DNA of 20,389 nucleotides from IMG/VR virus record IMGVR_UViG_3300021197_001041, positions 1-20,389 of that record; one strand, written 5' to 3'. The notes under the pieces are model-generated. The model made no database searches. It was not told where the DNA came from and worked only from the letters and a program-made list of their open reading frames with translations. A program made the position numbers and the translations under genes. Shown here in pieces: positions 6,380 to 13,680 of the stretch (its first letter is position 1; every line of letters starts with the position of its first letter). This stretch comes from a virus.

Positions 6380-9028
6380 ATGGCTTTAAATTTAATAACT
6401 AGGTACCTCACTACCCGTATCGACAACACAGATCTTGTAGGCTACCCATACGGTAAGGCACAGAATGTACAAGGAGGTGTCGATGGTACAGGTACTCCGT
6501 GGGAGGCCGATATTATCAACGATACACAAGGTTTCCTACAAGCACTTTTGTCAGAAGCTAATATTACACCATCAGGTAATGCTGATATGGTTGGAGTTTC
6601 AGACTACCTAGACAGCCTAAAAACTGTCATAGGTGCAGAGAGCGCTTCTAATATCAAAGTACCTTCTGATGCACCATACAACGCACAAGGTAGTGGTGTT
6701 GATGATACGGTCGCTCTACAAGCCTACATGGATGGAGAAGATGTTTGGTACTTTGACCAAGACTATACGTTCTCTTCTACACTGACATCTACAGACCGTA
6801 AGATCGTATCAATCCCCTCGTCAGGTAGTTTGATAGGAACTTCATTAACAGAAGATTTTATTGTATTTACAAGATGTGATGATAGCATCATAGATGGCTT
6901 GAACCTAGACGTTTCTGGACTAGATGCCACCGCATATATTGATGCTTTTCGTGACGCAGTTAAGTTTGATAACTGTAAGAACTTCACCTACCAGAATTCA
7001 AGGATTGTCGGTGCACCAGTACAAGCACTTAATGTATTGAACGGTTGTGATGGTGCTAAGATCATAAATAACTGGATATTGGATGCGGGACGTAAGCAAA
7101 GACGACACGCTGTAAGTAATATCTCTATCGGTGGTGGTATCCTGTGTTACAACAGTAAGCGGGTGACCATCACAGGCAATCATGTGCTTAGATGTTGGTC
7201 AACTTGTATATACTACTATGGTGATGCCCCTATAGAGTCTAACACGGCATCTAGCCCAGAACAATCTATACTTTCAAACAATATCCTTTACTACTCTCAG
7301 TCAAACGGTATCCGTATTCAGGATGACAACTATGATGGTAATCTAGCAGACCACAATAATAATTCTATACTTGGCAGAGCTAGTGCATCTTGTTCTGTTA
7401 CAGGAAATGTTATTATTGATATGTCCCGTTCAAATATAAGACCTAATGGCGTTGGTCATGTAGTTGATGGTAATGTTTGTATTTACACTGGTCAAGATAT
7501 TTACGGTGTGTCTGATATAAGGGCAGATGGTATAGCAACTAATCATGGAGATGGTTTAGTTATAAGTAACAACTACTTCAAAGAGGTTGGTGCAGCAATA
7601 TGGCTAATACCTAACGGTTTAGTGGATTTTGGTGCAGAGAATATTATTGTTGATAATAATATGCAGGTAGGTTGTAGCTACTTCCTCGCATGTGCACAAG
7701 GTACTACAGTTCCTACTGGGGAAGTATGGCCTGTCACTGGTATAACTGCCACAGGTAATAGAAGTTATAATCCTAGGGTTACACACATACAGTTATCAGA
7801 CACAGGTGATACTGACCTGACAGGTAACCACTTAGTGGGCGCAAACACCGATGGTAATCAATTACCTGCAATAAGATTATTCCGTAATGGTGATCTTACA
7901 CTGCAAGAGAATAAGATAATAGACGCATTATACGGAGTGACAGTTACTACAGCAGATCGTGTAATTGCTAATGACAATACTCTGATAAACACAAGAATCA
8001 ATGGTATGTCTTTTAGTGGTATAACTAGAAAAGTTAATGCATCTAGAAACGATATTGATTTTGGTAATCTCTTTGATAACAGTTTAACCACTACTAATGT
8101 AGCAGATTTTGCATCACTACCTGTCACAGGCACAGCAGGTATATACTACCAGACAGATGACAATGATAAAATCTACCTGTGGATCACTAATGCATACGTA
8201 GAACAAGGTGCTATAGGTATTACTATAGATAATTGTCCTCAGGTACGAATAGAAAGTAATGATTTTGTATCAGACTCAGAAGCTAATAACAGTGGTATAC
8301 TCTTAGCTAGAAGTGTGGATGTGGCAGATGTAATAGGTCATGTTAAGAACAATACCTTCGACACTGAAGTAGGTTTTAACAACCAAGCGAACCCTTGTGA
8401 TGGACTAAACCTACAGCAAAGCGGTAATGTCAGTTCAGGTGTCACTATATTGGAGCATGATACCTCCGTTATACGTTGGGTAGAGAGTGCTGTTAGTGTA
8501 CAAGCTAGTGAGGAGGAATCAGGGACAGGTGTTGTATTCACTGCAAACAACAGGGCACTGACCATACCTGCAGACCTACCGATAGGTTATACTAGGTACG
8601 TAAGTTCAATAGGTAATCACGACTTCCAAATAGTTAATGCAGTCGGTAGTGCAGAGATCCTACAAGGAACACTTACATCTACAGGTGGTGAGATGCTGAC
8701 AGTTACTAAAGTTGCACCTGTCCACTGGGTTGTTAGTGGTGCAGGTAGCGCAGCCGGAGCAACACCTCAAAGTACTTTTGTAGGTGAGATATCAAGTACA
8801 GGAACAGGCACTACATTACCTGCATCTTGGACAGTAGCTAAACTAGGTACTGGTGAATACTCCGTCAATACTAATGGAACAACTAATTACATAGCTACAG
8901 CCAATTCAAGAGTCAATGGTACTCTAGCTACTGTAGTTAACTTTGGTACTAGTTTTGAGATACACACCTATGATGCAGCAGGTACTGCTGTTGATGCAGG
9001 TACATATTTCTCAGCTACAGTATCTTAG
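6380..9028 (+). CDS. Tailspike with parallel beta-helix
   Basis: An 882-residue protein with AAGGAAAAAG before ATG 6380. Residues 1-90 form an N-terminal attachment part (ALNLITRYLTTRIDNTDLVG, GTPWEADIINDTQGFLQALLSEA, a type seen at the start of many tailspikes). Residues about 95-130 carry VPSDAPYNAQGSGVDDTVALQAYMD, the pectate-lyase-like entry ('A.GDGvtDDT.Alq'). From about 130 to 690 there are many short repeats of the right-handed beta-helix kind (ITGNHVL, ILSNNILYYSQSNGIRIQDDN, VISNNYFKEVGAAI, LTGNHLV, RIESNDFV). The last 190 residues form a separate beta domain (SVQASEEESGTGVVF..., then Thr/Gly-rich strands), probably for trimerisation or binding. The likely role is recognition, and possibly enzymatic cleavage, of host surface glycan; catalytic residues cannot be assigned by eye. 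The stop overlaps the convergent deacetylase stop. Confidence 0.85.
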   Translation: MALNLITRYLTTRIDNTDLVGYPYGKAQNVQGGVDGTGTPWEADIINDTQGFLQALLSEANITPSGNADMVGVSDYLDSLKTVIGAESASNIKVPSDAPYNAQGSGVDDTVALQAYMDGEDVWYFDQDYTFSSTLTSTDRKIVSIPSSGSLIGTSLTEDFIVFTRCDDSIIDGLNLDVSGLDATAYIDAFRDAVKFDNCKNFTYQNSRIVGAPVQALNVLNGCDGAKIINNWILDAGRKQRRHAVSNISIGGGILCYNSKRVTITGNHVLRCWSTCIYYYGDAPIESNTASSPEQSILSNNILYYSQSNGIRIQDDNYDGNLADHNNNSILGRASASCSVTGNVIIDMSRSNIRPNGVGHVVDGNVCIYTGQDIYGVSDIRADGIATNHGDGLVISNNYFKEVGAAIWLIPNGLVDFGAENIIVDNNMQVGCSYFLACAQGTTVPTGEVWPVTGITATGNRSYNPRVTHIQLSDTGDTDLTGNHLVGANTDGNQLPAIRLFRNGDLTLQENKIIDALYGVTVTTADRVIANDNTLINTRINGMSFSGITRKVNASRNDIDFGNLFDNSLTTTNVADFASLPVTGTAGIYYQTDDNDKIYLWITNAYVEQGAIGITIDNCPQVRIESNDFVSDSEANNSGILLARSVDVADVIGHVKNNTFDTEVGFNNQANPCDGLNLQQSGNVSSGVTILEHDTSVIRWVESAVSVQASEEESGTGVVFTANNRALTIPADLPIGYTRYVSSIGNHDFQIVNAVGSAEILQGTLTSTGGEMLTVTKVAPVHWVVSGAGSAAGATPQSTFVGEISSTGTGTTLPASWTVAKLGTGEYSVNTNGTTNYIATANSRVNGTLATVVNFGTSFEIHTYDAAGTAVDAGTYFSATVS

Positions 9029-9837
9029 TAACCTAAATCTCTCATCTGTAGGAAATCTAAACCTATAGATGAGGCATGACTTAGAATCTTTTCTAGGTCT
9101 TCAGGACTAATCTTATAATCAGTATCATGGTCTTCACTGATCACATGCATACCGAGGACTAAGGTTAGTCCTTTTTCTTTTGCAGTCTCCATAGCAGCAA
9201 ACAAAGCTTCCTCATATAACCATAGACTATCTACACTTACCCCGAAATAGAAATAACCATCCTCATAAAACCCCTCAGAGTAGTCCATGTTAATACTACC
9301 ACCAAAACCCCTGACAGTCTTGAAATAAGGTTTCAGTTGCATATCTGTCTCTAAAGAATGTATACCAAATGGATAAGCAAAACTATCCACCTCTAAACCA
9401 TATAAACTCATATTCTTCAATGGCTTCTTTACTTCATCTTGTAACCACAAAGCAGCACTATGTTCTGCTACGTACTCTACAGCGTTATAATGGTTTTGTG
9501 TATGTAACCCAATCTCCCAACCACGATCCTGTAGGTCTATTAAGTCCTGACTCATACCGTGATTAAATCCAGATACAAAATAAGTACCTTTAGCTCCGTA
9601 TTTATCAAACAAATATTCATTCTCTAACAAGAAAGGTAAACTAACACCATCATCAATACTTAATACAATACCTGTTTTTTGCTTACGGTCAACTTTCTCA
9701 ACCTCAACAATCACTTCCTTGATCACCTCTACAATCTTAACAACCTCCACTTCTTTAATTACTTCTTTAGTCTCACCACCACAACCAACTACAGATAATA
9801 ACGCTACACCTAGTACTGACATTTTAAGTTTATTCAT
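9025..9837 (-). CDS. Lipoprotein polysaccharide deacetylase (CE4-like)
   Basis: A 270-residue protein with AGGAG before ATG 9837. Residues 1-19 are a lipoprotein signal (positive MNKLKM, hydrophobic core, lipobox VVGC with Cys19). Residues 24-50 are a Lys/Glu/Val-rich spacer. From residue 55 the NodB/CE4 fold appears: motif 1 SIDDG (Asp62-Asp63), GAKGTYFVSG, motif 2 HTQNH (His112, His116) for metal, the motif-3 region with SFAYPFG, and LVLGMHV near the C-terminus. CE4 enzymes remove N- or O-acetyl groups from glycans. As a lipoprotein it would be anchored in the infected cell's envelope, not in the virion, suggesting surface modification, for example receptor masking against further infection. 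It is transcribed against the tailspike gene from its own promoter. Substrate is unknown; Ile in the Thr/Ser position before the Asp pair is a mild deviation. Confidence 0.85.
   Translation of the reverse strand: MNKLKMSVLGVALLSVVGCGGETKEVIKEVEVVKIVEVIKEVIVEVEKVDRKQKTGIVLSIDDGVSLPFLLENEYLFDKYGAKGTYFVSGFNHGMSQDLIDLQDRGWEIGLHTQNHYNAVEYVAEHSAALWLQDEVKKPLKNMSLYGLEVDSFAYPFGIHSLETDMQLKPYFKTVRGFGGSINMDYSEGFYEDGYFYFGVSVDSLWLYEEALFAAMETAKEKGLTLVLGMHVISEDHDTDYKISPEDLEKILSHASSIGLDFLQMRDLGY
9041..9073 (+). other. Long hairpin just past the tailspike stop, inside the opposite gene
   Basis: Left arm 9041-9052 (CTCATCTGTAGG) and right arm 9062-9073 (CCTATAGATGAG) form a 12-bp stem with one G.U pair and a 9-base loop. 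It begins 13 bases after the tailspike stop and falls in the last codons of the opposite-strand deacetylase. Both strands can fold. There is no run of T after either side, so it is not a textbook intrinsic terminator. It may block or process convergent transcripts. Confidence 0.5.
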
Positions 9838-9868
9838 TTGTTCAATCTCCTATTTAGTAAGTGTGTGT

Positions 9869-9897
9869 ATAATACACCCTACCAATAGCAAGGTCAA
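9869..9897 (-). promoter_or_regulatory. Sigma70-type promoter for the deacetylase gene
   Basis: On the minus strand: TTGACC (9897-9892), a 17-base spacer, TATTAT (9874-9869). Each box matches consensus at five of six positions. The expected start near 9862 gives a leader of about 25 bases to ATG 9837, including the AGGAG site. This is the best promoter match in the window. The host RNA polymerase should read it, so the gene can be expressed on its own. Confidence 0.7.
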
Positions 9898-9930
9898 TAC
9901 CTATTCATAGTTAATTCCACTTTATTTCAG

Positions 9931-9976
9931 GTAATAAAAAACCCTGCTAAACTAATTAAAGTCTAACAGGGTTCTG
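9931..9976 (-). terminator. Intrinsic terminator of the leftward SSB/replication operon
   Basis: On the minus strand, about 40 bases after the SSB stop, arms AACCCTG and CAGGGTT (9967-9973 and 9940-9946 region) pair, with partial extension toward the loop. They are followed by a T-run (complement of the A-run at 9935-9940). It separates the SSB operon from the deacetylase promoter that follows, making the deacetylase a free-standing unit. Confidence 0.75.
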
Positions 9977-10011
9977 TTTCTAGTTAAAAACCTTTATAAA
10001 ACAAGGCTTTG

Positions 10012-11187
10012 CTAGAAAGGTACGTCATCGTCAAAATCTACAGGAGGCTCACTTGGAGCACTTGCACTACCACTATTCTGCGGAGCAGGTGCTTGAGACT
10101 GTTGTGGTGCAGCAGGTTTATCATCTTGCTTAGGTTCAGGCAAAGGGTCAGTCTTACCTAAATCCTCCGCCTTATTACCAATACCTGCAGCATAATAAGC
10201 TTTAGCAATATCTGAATCCATCCAGTTGCGACCCATCAACCACTCACCATTCTCAGGACGACCCAATGATACGTTTTTATCGAATTGAGTTGACTTCTTC
10301 ATCTCATCCCACCACATACCACGAACCTGTTTTAAGTTCTCTTTTGAGTAATCACCACCGTTAAGCAGTAAACCACAGAACTTAGGCACTTCAGGTAAAT
10401 CAGCTAACTGTTCAGCTACCGTATAGTTACCACTACGCTCTTTAATATCTTGTAGTGCTGTAGGGTTCTTAATCTGAGTCTTGTAGTATGTTTTACCATC
10501 TTTTACATTCTTCGTCATAACAACATCCCAATTACAAGTTGCTTGGATTAAGTACTTCAAGTTATGACCGTCATTCTGATACTGCTCTAATTGACCAGTG
10601 GCACTCATGATCTTATACTTGATATCTTTATCACCAAACTTCTTAGTCTTGTAATTAACCTCATTAACCACTGTACGCTCAAACTTACGTTGGAACTTAC
10701 CATTGTAGTCTACACGGAAAGGACGTAAATCACTTTCTTCTGACTCACTTGCAGGGTGCTTAGAGTAATCAAACTGTAATGCGGGAAAATCTACAGCTAA
10801 TACAAGAGACTCTACAGGATCTTGATTCCAGAAAACCTTACGAACAGTCTTCATAGCTTTTTCATTGTTATCCCACTCATCTACCCATTCAAACCAGTTA
10901 CTCTTGAACTTCTTAAGACGTTCAATCTCTGCAACTGACATCTCTTCACCGTTTTGAGGTGGAGCTGTTGTAGATACCATAGAGAACGGAGCTTGTGGTT
11001 GAGTACCAAGTTCAGCTACGAAGTTTAGAACACCGATAAGTGTTGCTGTCTTTGTTTCTTTACCTTTTGCATCTTTAACAGGATTTACATCAAGTAAGTT
11101 CCACTCAAGTTCATTGTATTTAGACCAATCATCACTTGAGATTGCTGAACCTGTGCTACCTGTTTCTACTGCTTTATCAAAAGACAT
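10012..11187 (-). CDS. ssb: Single-stranded DNA-binding protein, large phage type
   Basis: A 391-residue protein, ATG 11187 with AAAGGAAA in front. The main sign is the C-terminal end: about 55 residues of Pro/Gln/Ala/Ser-rich linker, then an acidic tip ending DFDDDVPF. That is the bacterial and T7-type SSB tip, which binds partner proteins through its terminal Phe. The body (1-320) is rich in aromatic and basic residues (SNWFEWVDEWDNNEKAM, KFQRKFERTVVNEVNY, YLIQATCNWDVVM), as expected of an OB-type DNA binder, but I cannot trace an OB fold by eye. It is more than twice the length of bacterial SSB. It is the last gene of the leftward run before a terminator and has its own promoter, fitting an abundant replication protein. 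Confidence 0.72.
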   Translation of the reverse strand: MSFDKAVETGSTGSAISSDDWSKYNELEWNLLDVNPVKDAKGKETKTATLIGVLNFVAELGTQPQAPFSMVSTTAPPQNGEEMSVAEIERLKKFKSNWFEWVDEWDNNEKAMKTVRKVFWNQDPVESLVLAVDFPALQFDYSKHPASESEESDLRPFRVDYNGKFQRKFERTVVNEVNYKTKKFGDKDIKYKIMSATGQLEQYQNDGHNLKYLIQATCNWDVVMTKNVKDGKTYYKTQIKNPTALQDIKERSGNYTVAEQLADLPEVPKFCGLLLNGGDYSKENLKQVRGMWWDEMKKSTQFDKNVSLGRPENGEWLMGRNWMDSDIAKAYYAAGIGNKAEDLGKTDPLPEPKQDDKPAAPQQSQAPAPQNSGSASAPSEPPVDFDDDVPF

Positions 11188-11206
11188 ATTTGTTTCCTTT
11201 TATATA

Positions 11207-11222
11207 GTTCGCTTCTTCGAAC
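11207..11222 (-). promoter_or_regulatory. Small hairpin in the SSB leader
   Basis: On the minus strand GTTCG and CGAAC enclose AAGAAG, about 20 bases before the SSB start codon and just before its AAGGAAA site. The mRNA leader from the predicted promoter is about 150 bases and A-rich. Leaders of this sort allow some phage SSBs (T4 gp32) to repress their own translation. That role is an inference here. Confidence 0.3.
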
Positions 11223-11341
11223 CTTTTATTTAAGTTTTGGTTTGATATGATTAATTCTTATCTCTCCGTTGCATAACATCTCTGTTAAGTATTACACACC
11301 CTATCTTACGTAGGTTTTAATGTTCTTGTTATTATAAGACC

Positions 11342-11369
11342 ATTGTAACATATTGATTTGTAAAGTCAA
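11342..11369 (-). promoter_or_regulatory. Candidate sigma70-type promoter for SSB
   Basis: On the minus strand: TTGACT (11369-11364), a 16-base spacer, TACAAT (11347-11342), five of six matches in each box. It lies just after the stop of the preceding small gene and about 150 bases before the SSB start. The bases before the -35 (GGTATTGAC) are the same as at the deacetylase promoter. Confidence 0.55.
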
Positions 11370-11373
11370 TACC

Positions 11374-11559
11374 CTACTTAACCTCCTTGATTTCAATTAA
11401 GATACAATCTAAATCTCCTCCAATAGTACCACCGCAGTAACTATAGAAGTATTCTACAGAGTCTTGCATACTCTTCCTTGCGGTATGTAAGAATACATCA
11501 TCTGTTGTCTTATCATGAATAACCCAATACTTAGGTGATAGTTTTTGGTTACTGTTCAT
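11374..11559 (-). CDS. Small protein of unknown function
   Basis: A 61-residue protein. The start chosen is ATG 11559 (MNSNQKLSPK), because GAGAGGG lies five bases in front. A GTG at 11565 is also in frame but badly placed. It overlaps the previous gene's end by a few codons. It contains KYWVIHDKTTDDVFLHTARKS and a central CGGTIGGDLDCILIEI, suggesting a small alpha/beta protein with two Cys. No family recognised. It is the last of the small-gene run before the SSB promoter. Confidence 0.6.
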   Translation of the reverse strand: MNSNQKLSPKYWVIHDKTTDDVFLHTARKSMQDSVEYFYSYCGGTIGGDLDCILIEIKEVK

Positions 11560-11770
11560 TAGCACCCTCTCTATGTTGTAAGTATTTTAATACGTAATGG
11601 CTATTTTGTTCAAGCACATCCATTATGTTGCCTAGATCTATTTGACCATATGTTGCACTTTGTTTGAAAGCCTCCAGTAGATAGTGATAATTCTCATGAG
11701 CTGAACATTTGCCCTCCGTTTCAAATAAAGTACCATCAACAGAAGATTTGAATGCAGTTACTTCCTCCAT
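11549..11770 (-). CDS. Small protein of unknown function
   Basis: A 73-residue protein whose ATG at 11770 overlaps the previous stop by one base (TAATG). It begins EEVTAFKSSVDGTLFETEGKC, a short strand-turn-strand. Many small phage proteins start with such a 'target sequence-D-G-x-x-F-x-T' element, followed by a helix (SAHENYHYLLEAFKQS). The rest is helical (LGNIMDVLEQNSHYVLKYL). I do not recognise the family and assign no function. Good start context and tight coupling make it a real gene. Confidence 0.65.
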   Translation of the reverse strand: MEEVTAFKSSVDGTLFETEGKCSAHENYHYLLEAFKQSATYGQIDLGNIMDVLEQNSHYVLKYLQHREGANEQ

Positions 11771-11985
11771 TAGTCATTCTCCACGGTCACACCAAGTCTT
11801 TGACACTCAGCAATACATTCATCCACCTTACGTGCTAAAAGCTCTAAGGATTCCATAGGGACACTCTGAGAGGACATATCAACTCCCTCTAAAGCTAGTT
11901 GATATTCTTGTGTAGCATGATTTAACTCATCCAATGCTAAGATTCTATTCTGCTCTGTAATCCAATCTTTACTTTGTTCTATCAT
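11770..11985 (-). CDS. Small helical protein of unknown function
   Basis: The longest frame starts at 12033, but the likely start is ATG 11985 (MIEQSKDWITEQNRI), with a GGGGG stretch six bases in front and only a 17-base overlap with the gene before. That gives 71 residues. The protein is nearly all helix (ITEQNRILALDELNHATQEY; SLELLARKVDECIAECQRLG), probably a small coiled-coil or helical bundle. Two Cys lie near the end. If the upstream start were used, the added residues would form a short hydrophobic segment. No family recognised. Confidence 0.6.
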   Translation of the reverse strand: MIEQSKDWITEQNRILALDELNHATQEYQLALEGVDMSSQSVPMESLELLARKVDECIAECQRLGVTVEND

Positions 11986-12286
11986 ACGATACCCCCAAAA
12001 ACCAATGATTAATAGAAGAGAATACTCTTGCATTCAAACCCTCTAACCGTAACAGTTCAACAACTTCCTCTATATCCACAAGACCATTCCCGTCTGTGAT
12101 CGGAAGCTCTTTGTTATACTCCTTGACATTACCATTACTGTAGTAGATGTAATAAGGTATATGAACACTATCCTCATCTACAAGCCTGTTTATGAAACTC
12201 TCACTGTTGAAGTATTCTAGTACCTCAGAGTACATATTATTAAGTTTCTTAAACCGAGCAGCTTTTACCTTGTCGTGTATAGTCAT
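11969..12286 (-). CDS. Small protein of unknown function
   Basis: A 105-residue protein. Start taken as ATG 12286, seven bases after GGAG; GTG 12289 in the same frame is too close to the ribosome site. A helical N-terminus (KVKAARFKKLNNMYSEVLEYF) precedes strands (VHIPYYIYYSNGNVKEYN) and an acidic helix (GLVDIEEVVELLRLEGLNARV), ending in SSINHWFLGVSYDR. The look is of a compact alpha/beta protein. It overlaps the next gene by 17 bases with the preferred start there. No family recognised. Confidence 0.62.
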   Translation of the reverse strand: MTIHDKVKAARFKKLNNMYSEVLEYFNSESFINRLVDEDSVHIPYYIYYSNGNVKEYNKELPITDGNGLVDIEEVVELLRLEGLNARVFSSINHWFLGVSYDRTK

Positions 12287-12296
12287 CACACCTCTC

Positions 12297-12515
12297 CTAA
12301 ATTAACCATTTACATATATCACCACCGTGATATATAACATTATAAGCTAATTGCTTAGCCTCAATTCGTGTAAGCATTTTACCTCTGTTATCTGAGTGTG
12401 TCAATAGTATTTTATTAACTTTATTACAAAACATTTGATGACGATCACCTGATAGTGTTTCAATGTAACACTCAATCAAAGCTTCTTTTATCTCTTTCTC
12501 TAAATCAATGTTCAT
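12297..12515 (-). CDS. Small helical protein of unknown function
   Basis: A 72-residue protein with an excellent AGGAGG seven bases before ATG 12515. It starts MNIDLEKEIKEALIECYIETL, a long amphipathic helix, and ends RIEAKQLAYNVIYHGGDICKWLI. It is the first gene after a gap of about 100 bases holding a promoter-like sequence. No family recognised. Position in the small-gene block suggests an accessory or host-takeover role, but nothing in the sequence shows this. Confidence 0.62.
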   Translation of the reverse strand: MNIDLEKEIKEALIECYIETLSGDRHQMFCNKVNKILLTHSDNRGKMLTRIEAKQLAYNVIYHGGDICKWLI

Positions 12516-12576
12516 AATATCCTCCTATTAATTATATTTACAATAAGTATTTAGTGCTTCTTATCTCTTGAAACAA

Positions 12577-12605
12577 ACTATACCAAACACTTATTAGGAA
12601 TACAA
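12577..12605 (-). promoter_or_regulatory. Candidate promoter for the distal small-gene run
   Basis: On the minus strand: TTGTAT (12605-12600), 17-base spacer, TATAGT (12582-12577), in the 104-base gap between two small genes. The -10 matches at five of six, the -35 at three of six. It would give a leader of about 55 bases to ATG 12515. The gap has no other feature that I can see. Confidence 0.35.
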
Positions 12606-12619
12606 CTGCTTTTTAATAT

Positions 12620-13000
12620 TTATTTCGATTTATTAATGTAATCCCTAATGGTTTTAAATATCTTATCTAGATCAGTCAATGTAGTTGACTCTAAGTAACC
12701 TAATGTAAAACCATGCTTAGCTCCATATCTTTCGGTCACCTCTTTACCATTAACGGATGTAAGGTAAATCCAAGGAATATTAGCACCACTTGTAATATCA
12801 ATACCTATCTTAGATAAACGGTTTGTAAGCCTCTGAACAGGGTGTGTATCATAAGTATTAACAATATCACCTATAGAGGCATTCTTCATACCATGAGACT
12901 TGGTTTGACTATATCTCCCACAAGTAGAGAGGAGGTCAGCTTCCTTATAAGAACCAAAATGAGACTTAATATCCCGTAATGCAACTATTTTAAATTTCAT
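12620..13000 (-). CDS. Protein of unknown function (126 residues)
   Basis: A 126-residue, basic protein with AGGAGA before ATG 13000. It begins MKFKIVALRDIKSHFGSYKEAD, then CGRYSQTKSHGMKNASIGDIVNTYDTH, a helix PVQRLTNRLSKIGIDI, strands IPWIYLTSVNGKEVTERYG and a helical end. The many Lys/Arg/His residues and the 'QRLTNRLSKIGI' helix could suit a nucleic-acid-binding protein, but I recognise no family. It is the largest of the unknown small genes. Confidence 0.65.
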   Translation of the reverse strand: MKFKIVALRDIKSHFGSYKEADLLSTCGRYSQTKSHGMKNASIGDIVNTYDTHPVQRLTNRLSKIGIDITSGANIPWIYLTSVNGKEVTERYGAKHGFTLGYLESTTLTDLDKIFKTIRDYINKSK

Positions 13001-13012
13001 AAATTGTATCTC

Positions 13013-13216
13013 CTATTTTATAATCAAGAAATCATCGTATACGGTATCTACTACAAAAGTATCATTTCCGCTTTCAGAACTAACTTCGAATTCAAGGCAT
13101 TTAATACGCATTTCGCTCACAAAACCTTTAAATAGAAGGTTAGCCCCTCCCTCATCTGAGTAACCAATCATAACCTTATCACCCAGTTCTACTTTTATAC
13201 CGTTAATATCTTCCAT
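13013..13216 (-). CDS. Small beta-rich protein of unknown function
   Basis: A 67-residue protein with a perfect AGGAGG site before ATG 13216. It is beta-rich: IKVELGDKVMIGYSDEGG, LLFKGFVSEMRIKCLEFEVSS, TFVVDTVYDDFLIIK. The 'G-I-x-V-x-x-G-D-x-V-x-I' start followed by strands is the look of a small SH3-like barrel, as in several phage-encoded small proteins. Function is not assigned. Confidence 0.65.
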   Translation of the reverse strand: MEDINGIKVELGDKVMIGYSDEGGANLLFKGFVSEMRIKCLEFEVSSESGNDTFVVDTVYDDFLIIK

Positions 13217-13225
13217 AACTACCTC

Positions 13226-13459
13226 CTATTTTATTACATTACCTACTGAAGAGATCATGAACTCATAACTATTAGTAACACCAACACTAATCTCTCCATC
13301 GAGATGTGCATCCATATCGTCATACATAGTTACAATCACTTCACTACTAAACTGCTCTTGCATCTTATCTTTAAACTCACCAATACCATCACACACTACA
13401 AATAAGGTGTTATTGTAAAAAGGTGAACCGTCAGGGAATTCTAATAAGTAACCTTCCAT
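13226..13459 (-). CDS. Small protein of unknown function
   Basis: The longest frame begins at 13498, but ATG 13459 (MEGYLLEFPDGSPFYNN) is preferred: it has GGGAG at the right distance and begins one base after the previous stop codon, avoiding a 38-base overlap. That gives 77 residues. A strand-turn (LLEFPDGSPFYNNTLFVVCDG) precedes a helix (GEFKDKMQEQFS) and strands (VIVTMYDDMDAHLDG, ISVGVTNSYEFMISS). Acidic. No family recognised. Confidence 0.6.
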   Translation of the reverse strand: MEGYLLEFPDGSPFYNNTLFVVCDGIGEFKDKMQEQFSSEVIVTMYDDMDAHLDGEISVGVTNSYEFMISSVGNVIK

Positions 13460-13460
13460 A

Positions 13461-13649
13461 CTACATCTCCCATAATCTGTTCTGTAAAGCCTCTGCAAGG
13501 TCTTCTTGTTTATCTACAATACCATTTAAAGCTTTGATTGTCAGTTCTTGTGCAGGATGTATATATTTAATACTTTCTTTTATTGAAAGTACGGATTGGT
13601 TCAAAGCTTCGATACATTCTTCTACTTCCCAAGTGTGCAATTCGATCAT
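13461..13649 (-). CDS. Small helical protein of unknown function
   Basis: A 62-residue protein with AGGAGA before ATG 13649. It is predicted entirely helical from its heptad-like pattern (EVEECIEALNQSVLSIKESI; LTIKALNGIVDKQEDLAEALQN). It is Glu-rich and probably forms a helical hairpin or oligomer. A cUUCGg hairpin lies just in front of its ribosome site. No family recognised. Confidence 0.62.
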   Translation of the reverse strand: MIELHTWEVEECIEALNQSVLSIKESIKYIHPAQELTIKALNGIVDKQEDLAEALQNRLWEM

Positions 13650-13664
13650 CTTATTTCTCCTAGT

Positions 13665-13678
13665 GTACCCGAAGGTAC
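13665..13678 (-). other. Intercistronic cUUCGg hairpin
   Basis: On the minus strand GTACC-TTCG-GGTAC: a 5-bp stem closed by a C(UUCG)G tetraloop, sitting between the stop of the 107-codon gene and the AGGAGA site of the next gene. C(UUCG)G hairpins are exceptionally stable and known from T4 intercistronic regions. It may protect or pause the message or shape translation of the next gene. Confidence 0.6.
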
Positions 13679-13680
13679 TG

